Shown here: positions 53,732-62,267 of the stretch, one piece after another
Position numbering within the stretch: position 1 is the first letter of the stretch
How the letters are laid out: every line of letters begins with the position of its first letter
Assembly: GCA_027450045.1 (NCBI GenBank)
Contig: DAIDKM010000006.1
Location: 1 to 62,267 of the forward strand
Reading direction: 5' to 3'
DNA: 62,267 bases
Origin: Paludibacter sp.
Lineage (GTDB): Bacteria > Bacteroidota > Bacteroidia > Bacteroidales > Paludibacteraceae
Translations under genes and position numbers: made by a program
The notes under the pieces: model-generated
What the model was told of the DNA's origin: nothing
Databases searched by the model: none
What the model saw: only the letters and a program-made list of their open reading frames with translations

Positions 53732-55762
53732 TCACAAATCAATTCGCACAGCACCCGTCTTTTTCATATCGATGCACACAATACCCAACGAATCACACGA
53801 TTGTTGAATGTTGCGGCTATACCACGGTGAAATGGTTTGATCAATAATCACATTTTGGGGATCAACGAAACGACACAACCGTTCAAAAGTAATTCGTGTT
53901 TTGTTTCCAACAATCAGATAATCAACTTTTATCCGTCGTGATGTCTTTTTATTTCTGAATAACGAATCATTTGTTACCAAGAAATGTCGCCCTTCAAACG
54001 AAGCAAAAGATTGGACTAAATACCTTGGCGCATGTACTCGTTTTTTCAAATAAAAAGCTTTCTCCATTTCATTCAACGACGCACTATCGGATGTGATGGC
54101 ATAATGTCGGGACCCAAGCAGAAAATCGACATGCGTATGCTGATTATCCGCCAAAACTATCACTTGGTGATGCACATAACCGTCGTACGTTCTCCAAAAC
54201 GAATCGGACAAAAACAATACAACCGCACTTAGTCCCACAGCCAAAAACAGAAATCGTTTTGATGAAAAATAGGCTGTAAAGGCAATGATCACGACAAAGG
54301 AAAGATAAAGCTGATATTCATCAATCCAACAATTATATGCAGCTGACGGCAACTGCTCGATCCACCTAATAGTGCCATTCATAAGAATCAACATCCATTT
54401 CAACACAAAAGCAACTACCGAAGCCACCACCGGAAAAGGAGATACGGCTAACAGTGCCATTGCCATATACATAATCCACCCGGCAGCCGGAACCACCACC
54501 AAATTTCCCAGCCAAAAGAAATTTGCAAAACGATGAAAATAAAAAACACCCAATGCAGAGGTACCCAATTGTGCAGCGACGGAAACACATAATAAACCCC
54601 AAAGCCATTTTAAGGGTTTGCTCTTGATATAAACCAAGGTTCTGAATTTTGGTTCAAAATAAACAATGCTCACCACTGCAATGTAGCTCAATTGAAATCC
54701 CACATCAAAGAAATAGGCAGGCCTAATAAGCAGCATCACAAAAGCCGAGAAAAACACCGTATTCATTATCTGAGGCTTGCGTAACAACACAAAACCAAGC
54801 GCTACTAAAGAAAACATCAACGTGGCTCTTACCACGGCAGGTGACATTCCGGTCAATAAGGCAAAGCCCCACAATAGCAAAATAATCAGTAATTGTTTGA
54901 TCACAAATAATTTCCTGTTCTTGTCCATAAAACCTAACAAGAAATAAAAGACAGCATAAATCACAGCCACATGCAACCCCGAAACAGATAGCACATGCAA
55001 AGTGCCTGAAACACTATAACTATCACGCAATTCTCGTGATAAGGCATCGTTATATCCCAACATCAACGCCGAGACTACCGCAAATTCATCGCCATCAATA
55101 TGATACTGACGGTACACATTCAACAATTTTGCACGTAGATGCGATGATGACGCATAAAGAGAAAACCCGGTTCCCTTTTTCACCAAGCGGAATTTACCTG
55201 CTGAAACATAACCGGTGGCCGAAATTCCATGATGTTGAAGATAACGATTGAAATCAAATGTTTCGGGGTTCCCTGATGAACGCACAGGAGCAAAAATGGT
55301 GGAAACTAACAATTGATCGCCAAAATCAAACAGTGGATGCAACGAATCTTTTGCAACATACAAAAAAGCATGTTTGCTGATTACTTGTTGCGCTGTGTCA
55401 TGATACCAACGAAGAATATCCACTTGATACAAAGTCGATTTCGCTTTTTCAATCGGAGCGCCACTGATTTCCACCAAAAACACGCCTTTCATTCCTTCTT
55501 GAGGGAAAGCTACTTGCTTTTGGTCGGACTCCATCCGCCACATTCCAAGAATAACGAGCAATCCCATGACACTTATACCAAACAACCAACGAAATCGAAA
55601 TTGTTCAATAAACAACCAACTCAACACAATGCCAAGAATGCAAGCCGACGCCATTATTATCAAGACAACTGAAGAAAAAGCAACTTGATTGGCCAGCACG
55701 ATACCAACAATCAATGCAAACAGAATACGAAAAAATGGTGTTGTATGAACAAATTGAATCAT
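53732..55762 (-). CDS. ComEC/Rec2-family DNA-uptake or membrane transport protein
   Basis: 676 residues. N-terminal membrane helices and a DUF4131-like extracellular domain (about 30–200), then the competence domain with many helices; VSGTLHVLSVSGLHVAVIYA is its signature, and LTGMSPAVVRATLMFSLVAL another. The last ~150 residues occupy the place of the metallo-beta-lactamase domain but lack the HxHxDH motif, so the nuclease-like part is degenerate. In competent bacteria ComEC forms the inner-membrane DNA channel; competence of this organism is not shown by the window. Confidence 0.88.
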   Translation of the reverse strand: MIQFVHTTPFFRILFALIVGIVLANQVAFSSVVLIIMASACILGIVLSWLFIEQFRFRWLFGISVMGLLVILGMWRMESDQKQVAFPQEGMKGVFLVEISGAPIEKAKSTLYQVDILRWYHDTAQQVISKHAFLYVAKDSLHPLFDFGDQLLVSTIFAPVRSSGNPETFDFNRYLQHHGISATGYVSAGKFRLVKKGTGFSLYASSSHLRAKLLNVYRQYHIDGDEFAVVSALMLGYNDALSRELRDSYSVSGTLHVLSVSGLHVAVIYAVFYFLLGFMDKNRKLFVIKQLLIILLLWGFALLTGMSPAVVRATLMFSLVALGFVLLRKPQIMNTVFFSAFVMLLIRPAYFFDVGFQLSYIAVVSIVYFEPKFRTLVYIKSKPLKWLWGLLCVSVAAQLGTSALGVFYFHRFANFFWLGNLVVVPAAGWIMYMAMALLAVSPFPVVASVVAFVLKWMLILMNGTIRWIEQLPSAAYNCWIDEYQLYLSFVVIIAFTAYFSSKRFLFLAVGLSAVVLFLSDSFWRTYDGYVHHQVIVLADNQHTHVDFLLGSRHYAITSDSASLNEMEKAFYLKKRVHAPRYLVQSFASFEGRHFLVTNDSLFRNKKTSRRIKVDYLIVGNKTRITFERLCRFVDPQNVIIDQTISPWYSRNIQQSCDSLGIVCIDMKKTGAVRIDL

Positions 55763-55916
55763 AGATACTCTACTTTGGAGTTAATCATGCTTTATCATCT
55801 ATTTTTTTGATTTCACTTACTGGCTGAATTCGTATATTCAATGCCGAATAGAACTGATTTGACTTCTGTAACTTCTTATCTTCTCTAACTTCCATTCATT
55901 TTTGAAATCACATAAG

Positions 55917-56639
55917 TCATACTGAAGATTCGGCATCTTGACTATCATCATTTCCTTCTTTAAAAGTCTCCTCTTCAAGCCCATATTTCATAGCTAATCG
56001 GGTCAAGTCGTCATCTTCTTCATCTGGCAACGTGGTTTCTTCATCATCAGAATGATACGCTTTTGCTCGTCGAAAAATGAATGCAGCCAACGAACCTGCA
56101 ATAGCACCCGAAAGATGCCCTTCCCACGAAATGGTTTCATTGGGTAGAAAAGGAAACATATCCCACACCATGCTACCATACCAAAAAACGACAACCAACG
56201 ATATAGCCGTCAATGCAACCGAAGGAGTAATCAACCCGCTCCAAAAAAGGAAAAAAGCCAATCCGTAAATAATGCTGCTGGCTCCGATATGATAGCTTTC
56301 CCTCCCGATGATCCAGAGCAAAACGCCGGTTATCAACCAAATAACGATCAGAATACGATGTGCATCAACGTGATAAAAATAATAAAGCGCTGTCGAAAGT
56401 ATAAAAAAAGCAGGCAAATTATTGCCTAAATGACTCCATCCTTCATGAACAAAAGGATGAAACAAAATACCCCAAGCGCCGGACAACGTTCGGGGATAAA
56501 TCCCGAAACGATAAAGATTCCATCCCAGGCCAAGTTGTAATAAAAGCACCAGCAACATAACCAACGAAAGCAACGAAGGAATCACCAAGGCATGAAGCAA
56601 TCGCCGGCGTTCTGCCGACATGGAAGGAGAAAATATCAT
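55917..56639 (-). CDS. Rhomboid-family intramembrane serine protease
   Basis: About 240 residues from the ATG at 56639 (the frame is open 14 codons further, to 56681). Six membrane helices. Landmarks are HEGWSHLGNNLPAF, the catalytic Ser in YHIGASSIIYGLAF and the His in WEGHLSGAIAG. An acidic C-terminal tail (DDEETTLPDEEDDDL) follows. Rhomboids cleave transmembrane substrates within the bilayer; the target is unknown. Confidence 0.88.
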   Translation of the reverse strand: MIFSPSMSAERRRLLHALVIPSLLSLVMLLVLLLQLGLGWNLYRFGIYPRTLSGAWGILFHPFVHEGWSHLGNNLPAFFILSTALYYFYHVDAHRILIVIWLITGVLLWIIGRESYHIGASSIIYGLAFFLFWSGLITPSVALTAISLVVVFWYGSMVWDMFPFLPNETISWEGHLSGAIAGSLAAFIFRRAKAYHSDDEETTLPDEEDDDLTRLAMKYGLEEETFKEGNDDSQDAESSV

Positions 56640-56736
56640 CCGCAATTTTTCCACAAATATAAATACTTTTAAACAAAACATACCTTCCCGAACAAATTTA
56701 TGGTGTAAAAACGCATAAAGTGTAAGGAATAAAACG

Positions 56737-56744
56737 TACCTTTG
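56737..56744 (+). promoter_or_regulatory. Promoter -7 element for recA
   Basis: TACCTTTG, a match to TAnnTTTG, ~110 nt before the preferred recA start. No SOS-type operator was recognised. Confidence 0.45.
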
Positions 56745-56854
56745 ACCAACGAACTGATAAAACGGTTGTAAACCAAAACCAGCCGTATTTCCACGCGCAA
56801 AAGCTTATTATGAACACAAAAGACAAACGATCAAACTCTCTAAAAGAAACCATT

Positions 56855-57877
56855 ATGTCAGAAGAAGTAAAACAACCCACCACCGAAAAACTGAAAGCCT
56901 TACAATTGGCTATGGAAAAAATAGACAAAGATCATGGCAAGGGAACCATCATGAAAATGGGAGATAATCGCGTGGAAGAGGTATCGGTCATCTCCACCGG
57001 ATCCATAGGATTAAATGCTGCACTGGGTGTCGGAGGATTACCTCGCGGACGAGTCATTGAAATCTTTGGACCTGAATCATCAGGAAAAACTACGTTAGCC
57101 ATTCATGCAATTGCTGAAGCTCAAAAATTAGGAGGAATAGCCGCCATCATTGATGCAGAACACGCATTCGACCGTTTTTATGCTGAGAAATTAGGCGTAG
57201 ATATTGCCAACTTGCTCATTTCGCAACCTGATAATGGAGAACAAGCGCTCGAAGTTGCCGACCAACTGATTCGTTCGTCTGCCGTTGACATTGTAGTAAT
57301 TGACTCAGTGGCTGCACTCACACCAAAAGCCGAATTAGAAGGCGATATGGGAGATTCAAAAATGGGTCTTCAGGCACGTTTGATGTCGCAAGCATTGCGT
57401 AAATTGACTGCCAACATCAGCAAAACAAATACCTGCTGCATTTTCATCAACCAGCTTCGCGACAAAATCGGCGTGATGTTCGGCAGCCCCGAAACCACCA
57501 CCGGCGGAAATGCACTGAAGTTCTACGCATCTATTCGCTTAGATATTCGCCGCATTGGTCAAATCAAAGAAGGTGAAGATGTGATGGGTAATCAAACACG
57601 CGTTAAAGTAGTCAAGAACAAAGTGGCGCCACCCTTCCGCAAAGCTGAATTCGATATCATGTTTGGTGAAGGCATCTCACGCGTAGGTGAGATCGTTGAT
57701 TTAGGTGTTGAGCATAACATCATCAAGAAAAGTGGTTCATGGTATAGTTACGGCGATACAAAAATCGGACAGGGACGCGATGCCGCCAAAAACTTACTCA
57801 GAGATAATCCCGAACTTGCAGCGGAACTTGAAAGCAAAATTGCAGAGGCTCTGAAAATCCCTAAAACAGCGAAATAA
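56855..57877 (+). CDS. recA: Recombinase RecA
   Basis: About 340 residues from the ATG at 56855; an upstream in-frame ATG at 56810 would add 15 residues not typical of the family. Walker [19 protein letters not shown]-like [11 protein letters not shown], Walker [22 protein letters not shown]2-region [20 protein letters not shown]. It forms filaments on single-stranded DNA for homologous recombination and SOS signalling. Confidence 0.97.
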   Translation: MSEEVKQPTTEKLKALQLAMEKIDKDHGKGTIMKMGDNRVEEVSVISTGSIGLNAALGVGGLPRGRVIEIFGPESSGKTTLAIHAIAEAQKLGGIAAIIDAEHAFDRFYAEKLGVDIANLLISQPDNGEQALEVADQLIRSSAVDIVVIDSVAALTPKAELEGDMGDSKMGLQARLMSQALRKLTANISKTNTCCIFINQLRDKIGVMFGSPETTTGGNALKFYASIRLDIRRIGQIKEGEDVMGNQTRVKVVKNKVAPPFRKAEFDIMFGEGISRVGEIVDLGVEHNIIKKSGSWYSYGDTKIGQGRDAAKNLLRDNPELAAELESKIAEALKIPKTAK

Positions 57878-57975
57878 TAAATAACGCGCATCATTTCATT
57901 CCAAATCTCTCTATCAATGGGATGTCAGCAGATGTTCGTTCTTTCTTGTAGTAAACTCAGCAAAAAACTTTGATC

Positions 57976-59178
57976 ATGGGAAAAGTAATTATTATTGGCG
58001 CTGGTGGTGTCGGTACGGTAGTTGCCCACAAAATAGCACAAAACCACGCGGTATTTACCGGGATTTTATTAGCCAGCCGCACAAAATCAAAATGTGATGT
58101 CATCGCAGCCGATGTCAAAAAGCGTACCGGAGTCGATATAAAAACTGCACAAGTCGATGCCGACAATGTCAATGAGTTGGTTGCATTATTTCAGGCTTTT
58201 CAACCCGAGTTAGTGGTCAATGTCGCCCTACCCTATCAAGACTTAACCATCATGGACGCTTGTCTTGCAACTGGCGTAAACTATTTGGATACGGCAAACT
58301 ATGAACCCAAAGACGAAGCGAAATTTGAATATAGCTGGCAATGGGCCTATCAGGATAAATTCAAGGCAGCCGGACTCACAGCAATCTTAGGTTGTGGCTT
58401 CGACCCGGGTGTAACCAGCGTATTTACGGCTTACGCAGCTAAACATCATTTTGACGAAATGCATACGCTCGACATTGTCGATTGCAATGCCGGCGATCAT
58501 GGCAAAGCCTTCGCCACCAACTTCAACCCCGAAATCAACATTCGCGAAGTAACCCAAAAAGGCAAATATTGGGAAAACGGGCAATGGGTCTGGACAGAAC
58601 CGCACGAAATCCACCAGCCTCTCCATTATCCGAATATCGGTGCAAAAGAGTCCTATCTCATTTATCACGAAGAATTGGAGTCATTGGTCAAGAATTTTCC
58701 CACACTGAAACGCGCTCGTTTTTGGATGACTTTTGGACAAGAATACCTGACTCATCTGCGTGTGATTCAAAATATCGGCATGGCACGCATCGACGAGGTT
58801 GAATACAACGGGCAAAAAATTGTGCCTATTCAATTTCTGAAAGCCGTTTTACCAAATCCGGGCGATTTAGGCGAGAACTACACAGGATGGACCTCCATCG
58901 GATGCCGCATTGCCGGAACAAAAGATGGAAAACCGAAAACCTACTATATTTACAATAATTGCAGCCACGAAGCAGCGTATAAAGAGACCGGCACACAAGC
59001 TGTCAGTTACACGACAGGGGTTCCCACTGCCATTGGCGCCATGATGTTTATCACAGGCGAATGGCGTAAACCGGGCGTTTATAATGTGGAAGAATTTAAT
59101 CCCGACCCTTTCCTGGAACAACTGACTAAACAAGGCTTGCCTTGGAAAGAGGTTGTCAACGGAGATTTGGAAATATAA
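57976..59178 (+). CDS. Carboxynorspermidine synthase (saccharopine-dehydrogenase family)
   Basis: About 400 residues from the ATG at 57976 (a TTG two codons earlier is less likely). N-terminal Rossmann motif VIIIGAGGVGTVVAHKIA, then LASRTKSKCDVIAADV, NVALPYQDLTIMDACL and LGCGFDPGVTSVFTAYAAKH, as in carboxy(nor)spermidine dehydrogenase. The enzyme condenses aspartate semialdehyde with a diamine (putrescine or diaminopropane), making carboxyspermidine or carboxynorspermidine. Its partner decarboxylase gene is ~1.6 kb downstream, separated by a DUF4143 gene; a terminator directly follows this gene. Confidence 0.92.
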   Translation: MGKVIIIGAGGVGTVVAHKIAQNHAVFTGILLASRTKSKCDVIAADVKKRTGVDIKTAQVDADNVNELVALFQAFQPELVVNVALPYQDLTIMDACLATGVNYLDTANYEPKDEAKFEYSWQWAYQDKFKAAGLTAILGCGFDPGVTSVFTAYAAKHHFDEMHTLDIVDCNAGDHGKAFATNFNPEINIREVTQKGKYWENGQWVWTEPHEIHQPLHYPNIGAKESYLIYHEELESLVKNFPTLKRARFWMTFGQEYLTHLRVIQNIGMARIDEVEYNGQKIVPIQFLKAVLPNPGDLGENYTGWTSIGCRIAGTKDGKPKTYYIYNNCSHEAAYKETGTQAVSYTTGVPTAIGAMMFITGEWRKPGVYNVEEFNPDPFLEQLTKQGLPWKEVVNGDLEI

Positions 59179-59185
59179 TTGCTAC

Positions 59186-59225
59186 AAGAAGAGGCGTTGG
59201 AAACAATGCCTCTTCTTCTTTTTAT
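59186..59225 (+). terminator. Intrinsic terminator after carboxynorspermidine synthase gene
   Basis: Stem AAGAAGAGGC (59186–59195, first base weak) / GCCTCTTCTT (59208–59217), followed by CTTTTTA. It separates the synthase transcript from the DUF4143 gene. Confidence 0.75.
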
Positions 59226-59235
59226 ACCTACTGCT

Positions 59236-59294
59236 GACATTCAATTCCAATTTTTGGCGTAAAAACAGACATTCAATTCCAATTTTTGGCGTAA
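59236..59294. repeat. Two identical 27-bp direct repeats with 5-bp spacer
   Basis: Copies at 59236–59262 and 59268–59294, each beginning GACATTCAATTCC and ending TTTTTGGCGTAA, separated by AAACA. They lie directly upstream of the promoter of the DUF4143 gene. Two copies only, with a constant short spacer, so not a CRISPR array. Confidence 0.9.
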
Positions 59295-59296
59295 TA

Positions 59297-59328
59297 TTTG
59301 GAATTACTGGAAAAGCATAGTAACTTTG
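59297..59328 (+). promoter_or_regulatory. Consensus Bacteroidota promoter for the DUF4143 gene
   Basis: TTTG (59297–59300), 20-nt spacer, TAACTTTG (59321–59328). Both boxes and spacing match the phylum's consensus. Transcription would start about 125 nt before the ATG at 59458. Confidence 0.7.
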
Positions 59329-59457
59329 TCCCGTTAAAGTGACAAAGATCTCCAAGTGACGCAAAAATGAAACGAGCATGTCAATTACTTACATCCAAGA
59401 GTATGAGCATAGTTGACATGCGAGTTCCATACACCCTTAGTGTAGAAAAATAAATGT

Positions 59458-60705
59458 ATGAAAAACAGGAAAATAGCACCCGTTCTTTTGCAAAAAAGCA
59501 TGTCAAAATTCGGGAGAATTTTGGTATTGACAGGCGCCCGACAAACAGGCAAAACTACATTGGTACGACGCATATTCCCTGATTATCAATACCTATCAAT
59601 TGAAGATCCTGTTTTACAAAATAGCTACCTGCAATTAAGCGCTTCTCAATGGGAAACTCTTTATCCAAAAGCAATTCTTGATGAAATTCAAAAAGAACCC
59701 CAATTAATAGAAAGTATTAAAGCCACCTACGACCAATGGGAAGAACCCCGTTACATCTTGTTAGGTTCCAGTCAACTCTTATTAATGGAGAAAGTTCGGG
59801 AGAGTTTAGCCGGACGATGCACTATTTTTGAGATACTCCCACTCACCTTGCCCGAGCTGAAAACAATGAACTGGGATGAATCTGTATCCGATTCACTCTT
59901 TCAGCAAGGCTTAAAAAATGCGTTTGACGGAGATTACACCCCTTCGTTTTTGTTAGATAAAAACTACGCGGAAAAGATGCAAGCTTATCACCACTATTTA
60001 CATTTTGGCGGTTATCCGGCTGTGAGTGGTGAAGACGAAACCGAAGATGAAAAATTCGATTGGCTGCATAACTATGTCCGCACGTATCTCGAACGTGATG
60101 TACGCGATTTGGCTGCCTTTCGCGATTTGGAACCATTTGTGCAATTGCAACACTATCTGGCACTAAACACGGGAAATCTGATTAATGCCTCTTCCATTGC
60201 CAAACAATTGGGTGTCACTTCAAAAACGGTGCAACGATATATCAAATATTTCGAAATGAGCTATCAAGCCATTGTCTTACCTTCATGGTCAAAAAACCAA
60301 AACAAACGATTGGTCAAATCTTCCAAAATTCATTACATGGATCAGGGAATTGTACAAGCTGTTTTAAATAAACGGGGAGGCATGACCGGAAATGAATACG
60401 AAAGCGCCATCATTGCTGAAATTTACAAACAAGCAAAAAATGCGCAATCAACCGTTCAATTTTATTTTCTTCGAACATTTGACAACAAAGAAGTGGATCT
60501 TCTGTTAGAATTTCCTGATTACTACTTGGCTTTTGAAATAAAAATGGCAACCAAAGTAACCCAGACAGATGCGAAACACCTGATGGCATTGCAAGAAATC
60601 ATAGACAAACCATTGAAAAAAGCATTTATCCTTTCCAACGATGTTGAAACAAAACATTTTGACGAAAAAACAGTGGCTCTTCATGCTGCCATGTTCTTAG
60701 GATAA
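59458..60705 (+). CDS. AAA ATPase with DUF4143 C-terminal domain
   Basis: 415 residues. Walker A LTGARQTGKTTLVRR, Walker B ILDEIQKEPQLIESI, sensor-like RYILLGSSQLLLMEKV: the AAA_14 pattern. A winged-helix-like middle (NASSIAKQLGVTSKTVQRYI) and the DUF4143 end follow. The end contains NKEVDLLLEFPDYYLAFEIK, which looks like a PD-(D/E)xK nuclease-fold core. These ATPases are abundant and mobile in Bacteroidota; function is unknown, with toxin or defence roles proposed. It has its own promoter and sits between the two polyamine genes, from which it differs in transcription. Confidence 0.88.
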   Translation: MKNRKIAPVLLQKSMSKFGRILVLTGARQTGKTTLVRRIFPDYQYLSIEDPVLQNSYLQLSASQWETLYPKAILDEIQKEPQLIESIKATYDQWEEPRYILLGSSQLLLMEKVRESLAGRCTIFEILPLTLPELKTMNWDESVSDSLFQQGLKNAFDGDYTPSFLLDKNYAEKMQAYHHYLHFGGYPAVSGEDETEDEKFDWLHNYVRTYLERDVRDLAAFRDLEPFVQLQHYLALNTGNLINASSIAKQLGVTSKTVQRYIKYFEMSYQAIVLPSWSKNQNKRLVKSSKIHYMDQGIVQAVLNKRGGMTGNEYESAIIAEIYKQAKNAQSTVQFYFLRTFDNKEVDLLLEFPDYYLAFEIKMATKVTQTDAKHLMALQEIIDKPLKKAFILSNDVETKHFDEKTVALHAAMFLG

Positions 60706-60759
60706 TGCTAGTTAAGTTATAACTTTTTGAATATTACAAACAATACATTCTCCACAAAT

Positions 60760-61899
60760 ATGATCGATTACGCTCAAATACCCTCTCCTTGCTTTGTGCT
60801 CGATGAAGAACGTTTGCGTAACAACTTAGCGCTGATTCGTTCCGTGAAAGAACGGGCTAATGTGGAAATAATTCTGGCTTTCAAGGCTTTTGCCATGTGG
60901 AGCATATTTCCCGTTGTGCGCGAATACATCCGTTACTCCACTGCCAGCTCGGTAGCCGAAGCGCAATTGGCATTCGAAGAGATGGGTAATCCGGCTCATA
61001 CCTATGCACCTGTTTATTCCGATAAGGAGTTTCCGGCTATTTTGAAATACAGCAGCCACATCACCTTCAACTCGCTTGCCCAATTTGAGCATTTCCACCC
61101 GCAAACAAAGCAAGCCGATCATGCCATTTCATGCGGATTACGCGTCAATCCTGAGTTTTCATCCGTCGGTACCGATCTGTACAACCCATGCTCACTTGGC
61201 TCTCGTCTTGGCATCACGGCTGATCAGTTAGGCGATCGGCTGCCCGAAGGTATTGAAGGATTGCATTTCCACACGTTGTGCGAATCGCAATCGACGGATC
61301 TCGAACAAACACTCATCGTAGTGGAAGAGAAGTTTGGCCGCTATTTCGATCAAATCAAATGGCTCAACATGGGCGGCGGACACCTGATGACCCGTAAAAG
61401 CTACGATGTGGAGCATTTGATTCATCTTTTGAAAACCTTTCGGTCAAAATACCCGCACCTGCAACTCATTCTCGAACCCGGCAGTGCCTTTGCATGGGAA
61501 ACAGGTGAGTTGGTATCAACGGTACTTGATATAGTTGACAATAAAGGCATCGTAACCGCCATGCTCGACGTCTCTTTTGCCTGTCACATGCCCGACTGCT
61601 TAGAAATGCCCTATAAACCTGCAATTCTTGGTGCTACCGATCCCATCGCAGGCAAACCCACCTATCGCATGGGCGGCAACAGTTGCCTTTCCGGCGATTT
61701 TGTCGGCGATTGGTCTTTCGACAAACCTTTACACATCGGCGATCGCGTTGTGTTTTGGGACATGATGCACTACACAATGGTTAAAACCACCTATTTCAAT
61801 GGAGTGACACACCCTTCCATCGGCGTATGGACGCGTGAGAACCAATTTCGATTGATACGCGAGTTTGGATATGAAGATTACAAAAACCGGCTTTCATAA
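60760..61899 (+). CDS. nspC: Carboxynorspermidine decarboxylase
   Basis: About 379 residues from the ATG at 60760 (a TTG at 60727 would add 11 residues). Fold-III PLP enzyme: ILAFKAFAMW carries the PLP Lys, LHFHTLCESQ the His region, and LEPGSAFAWETGELV the Gly-rich phosphate loop. FACHMPDCLEMPY holds a likely substrate-binding Cys/Asp. It removes the carboxyl group from carboxy(nor)spermidine to give the polyamine. It should work with the synthase encoded at 57976–59178. Confidence 0.94.
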   Translation: MIDYAQIPSPCFVLDEERLRNNLALIRSVKERANVEIILAFKAFAMWSIFPVVREYIRYSTASSVAEAQLAFEEMGNPAHTYAPVYSDKEFPAILKYSSHITFNSLAQFEHFHPQTKQADHAISCGLRVNPEFSSVGTDLYNPCSLGSRLGITADQLGDRLPEGIEGLHFHTLCESQSTDLEQTLIVVEEKFGRYFDQIKWLNMGGGHLMTRKSYDVEHLIHLLKTFRSKYPHLQLILEPGSAFAWETGELVSTVLDIVDNKGIVTAMLDVSFACHMPDCLEMPYKPAILGATDPIAGKPTYRMGGNSCLSGDFVGDWSFDKPLHIGDRVVFWDMMHYTMVKTTYFNGVTHPSIGVWTRENQFRLIREFGYEDYKNRLS

Positions 61900-61963
61900 T
61901 CAAATCTCAAAACAGGGAACCGAGGCCACAAAGCGCATTCTTCCTCAAAAAAGCAGTAAAGAG

Positions 61964-61994
61964 TTTGGCCGTTCTGAAAAAAAACCTATCTTTG
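61964..61994 (+). promoter_or_regulatory. Consensus promoter of the tRNA genes
   Basis: TTTG (61964–61967), 19-nt spacer, TATCTTTG (61987–61994), 58 nt before tRNA-Gly. Exact match to the Bacteroidota primary-sigma consensus. Confidence 0.75.
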
Positions 61995-62052
61995 CAGTCG
62001 CAAAAAATCATTGTCTTTAGGCATGTTCTTTGATTGTTAGCACGACAAAATT

Positions 62053-62125
<73 letters not shown>

Positions 62126-62129
62126 CGCA

Positions 62130-62151
62130 AAGGCGCATCTCGCCTCTTTTT
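62130..62151 (+). terminator. Small hairpin with T-tract between the two tRNAs
   Basis: AGGCG-CATCT-CGCCT followed by CTTTTT. It could end part of the transcripts after tRNA-Gly or mark a processing site; the stem is only 5 bp. Confidence 0.45.
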
Positions 62152-62156
62152 AGTCT

Positions 62157-62240
62157 GCCCGGATGGCGAAATTGGTAGACGCGTTAGTTTCAGGGACTAG
62201 TGGTCGAAAGGCTGTGCAGGTTCGAGTCCTGTTCCGGGCA
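62157..62240 (+). tRNA. tRNA-Leu (CAG)
   Basis: 84 nt, class II with long variable arm. Acceptor GCCCGGA / TCCGGGC with discriminator A, D-loop with TTGGTAGACGC, anticodon CAG at 62191–62193 in loop TTCAGGG, variable arm around TGGTCGAAAGGCTG, T-arm CAGGTTCGAGTCCTG. CCA is not encoded. Confidence 0.95.
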
Positions 62241-62267
62241 CAACATTTTGTGATATTTACCCAGGTG

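Noticed and set aside
59236-59294. Two 27-bp repeats as a mini CRISPR array
   Set aside because: Only two copies with a 5-bp gap; no spacer-sized unique sequence and no cas genes nearby.

Overview
The window is a chromosomal segment of a Bacteroidota bacterium, most likely of the order Bacteroidales. Supporting signs are the tamB–tamL (lipoprotein TamA) pair, an RprX/RprY-like two-component system, a long (309 aa) NusB, MnmD, a 448-residue ArgH, the carboxynorspermidine route to polyamines, weak Shine-Dalgarno sequences, and promoters of the Bacteroidota type (TTTG, about 20 nt, TAnnTTTG). The species cannot be named from the sequence.

Region 1–3.9 kb is accessory DNA. It opens with the 3' part of a type II-like cas1 and a complete cas2. 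No CRISPR array follows. Instead there are three decayed gene ends: a RecG/AlbA_2-like ATP-binding protein, a RhuM-family protein and a four-helix-bundle protein. Next, on the same strand, is a 723-residue long prokaryotic Argonaute. Its MID 5'-phosphate pocket is intact (Y419, K423, Q434, K475), but its PIWI catalytic positions are lost (G496 and Y560 where Asp is expected). It is followed by two tandem repeat arrays; the second encodes three hairpins with GNRA-type loops. This is the most interesting part of the window.

Region 3.96–15.7 kb, minus strand, is envelope-related: tamB–tamL, a PH-domain membrane protein, an exported SBBP beta-propeller protein and an exported transglutaminase-like protein. 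A long AT-rich spacer with an 11-bp periodic palindrome array closes it.

Region 15.7–30.9 kb holds a cation/proton antiporter with a USP-like tail, an exported MsrB–MsrA fusion, a beta-CASP RNA nuclease and an alpha/beta-hydrolase-like protein. An envelope/isoprenoid operon follows (degenerate M23 protein, dxr, rseP, divIC-like, membrane protein). Then come a small HTH protein, dnaA, ald and an SPFH protein.

Region 31–42.9 kb starts with an SDR plus steroid-5-alpha-reductase-family pair, a GIN-domain protein built of HGD repeats, and an NlpC/P60 enzyme with seven LysM repeats coupled to truA. It continues with a HIT protein, a second C40 peptidase, and an operon from a consensus promoter: nusB, yajC, cdaR-like, coaE, yjjG-like.

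Region 42.9–62.3 kb is mostly housekeeping: a metallophosphoesterase, rprY/rprX, uvrA with a HEAT-like protein and mnmD, pyrE–SRPBCC–argH, comEC, rhomboid protease and recA. The two polyamine genes (carboxynorspermidine synthase and decarboxylase) are separated by an AAA ATPase/DUF4143 gene. The window ends with tRNA-Gly(GCC) and tRNA-Leu(CAG) behind a consensus promoter.
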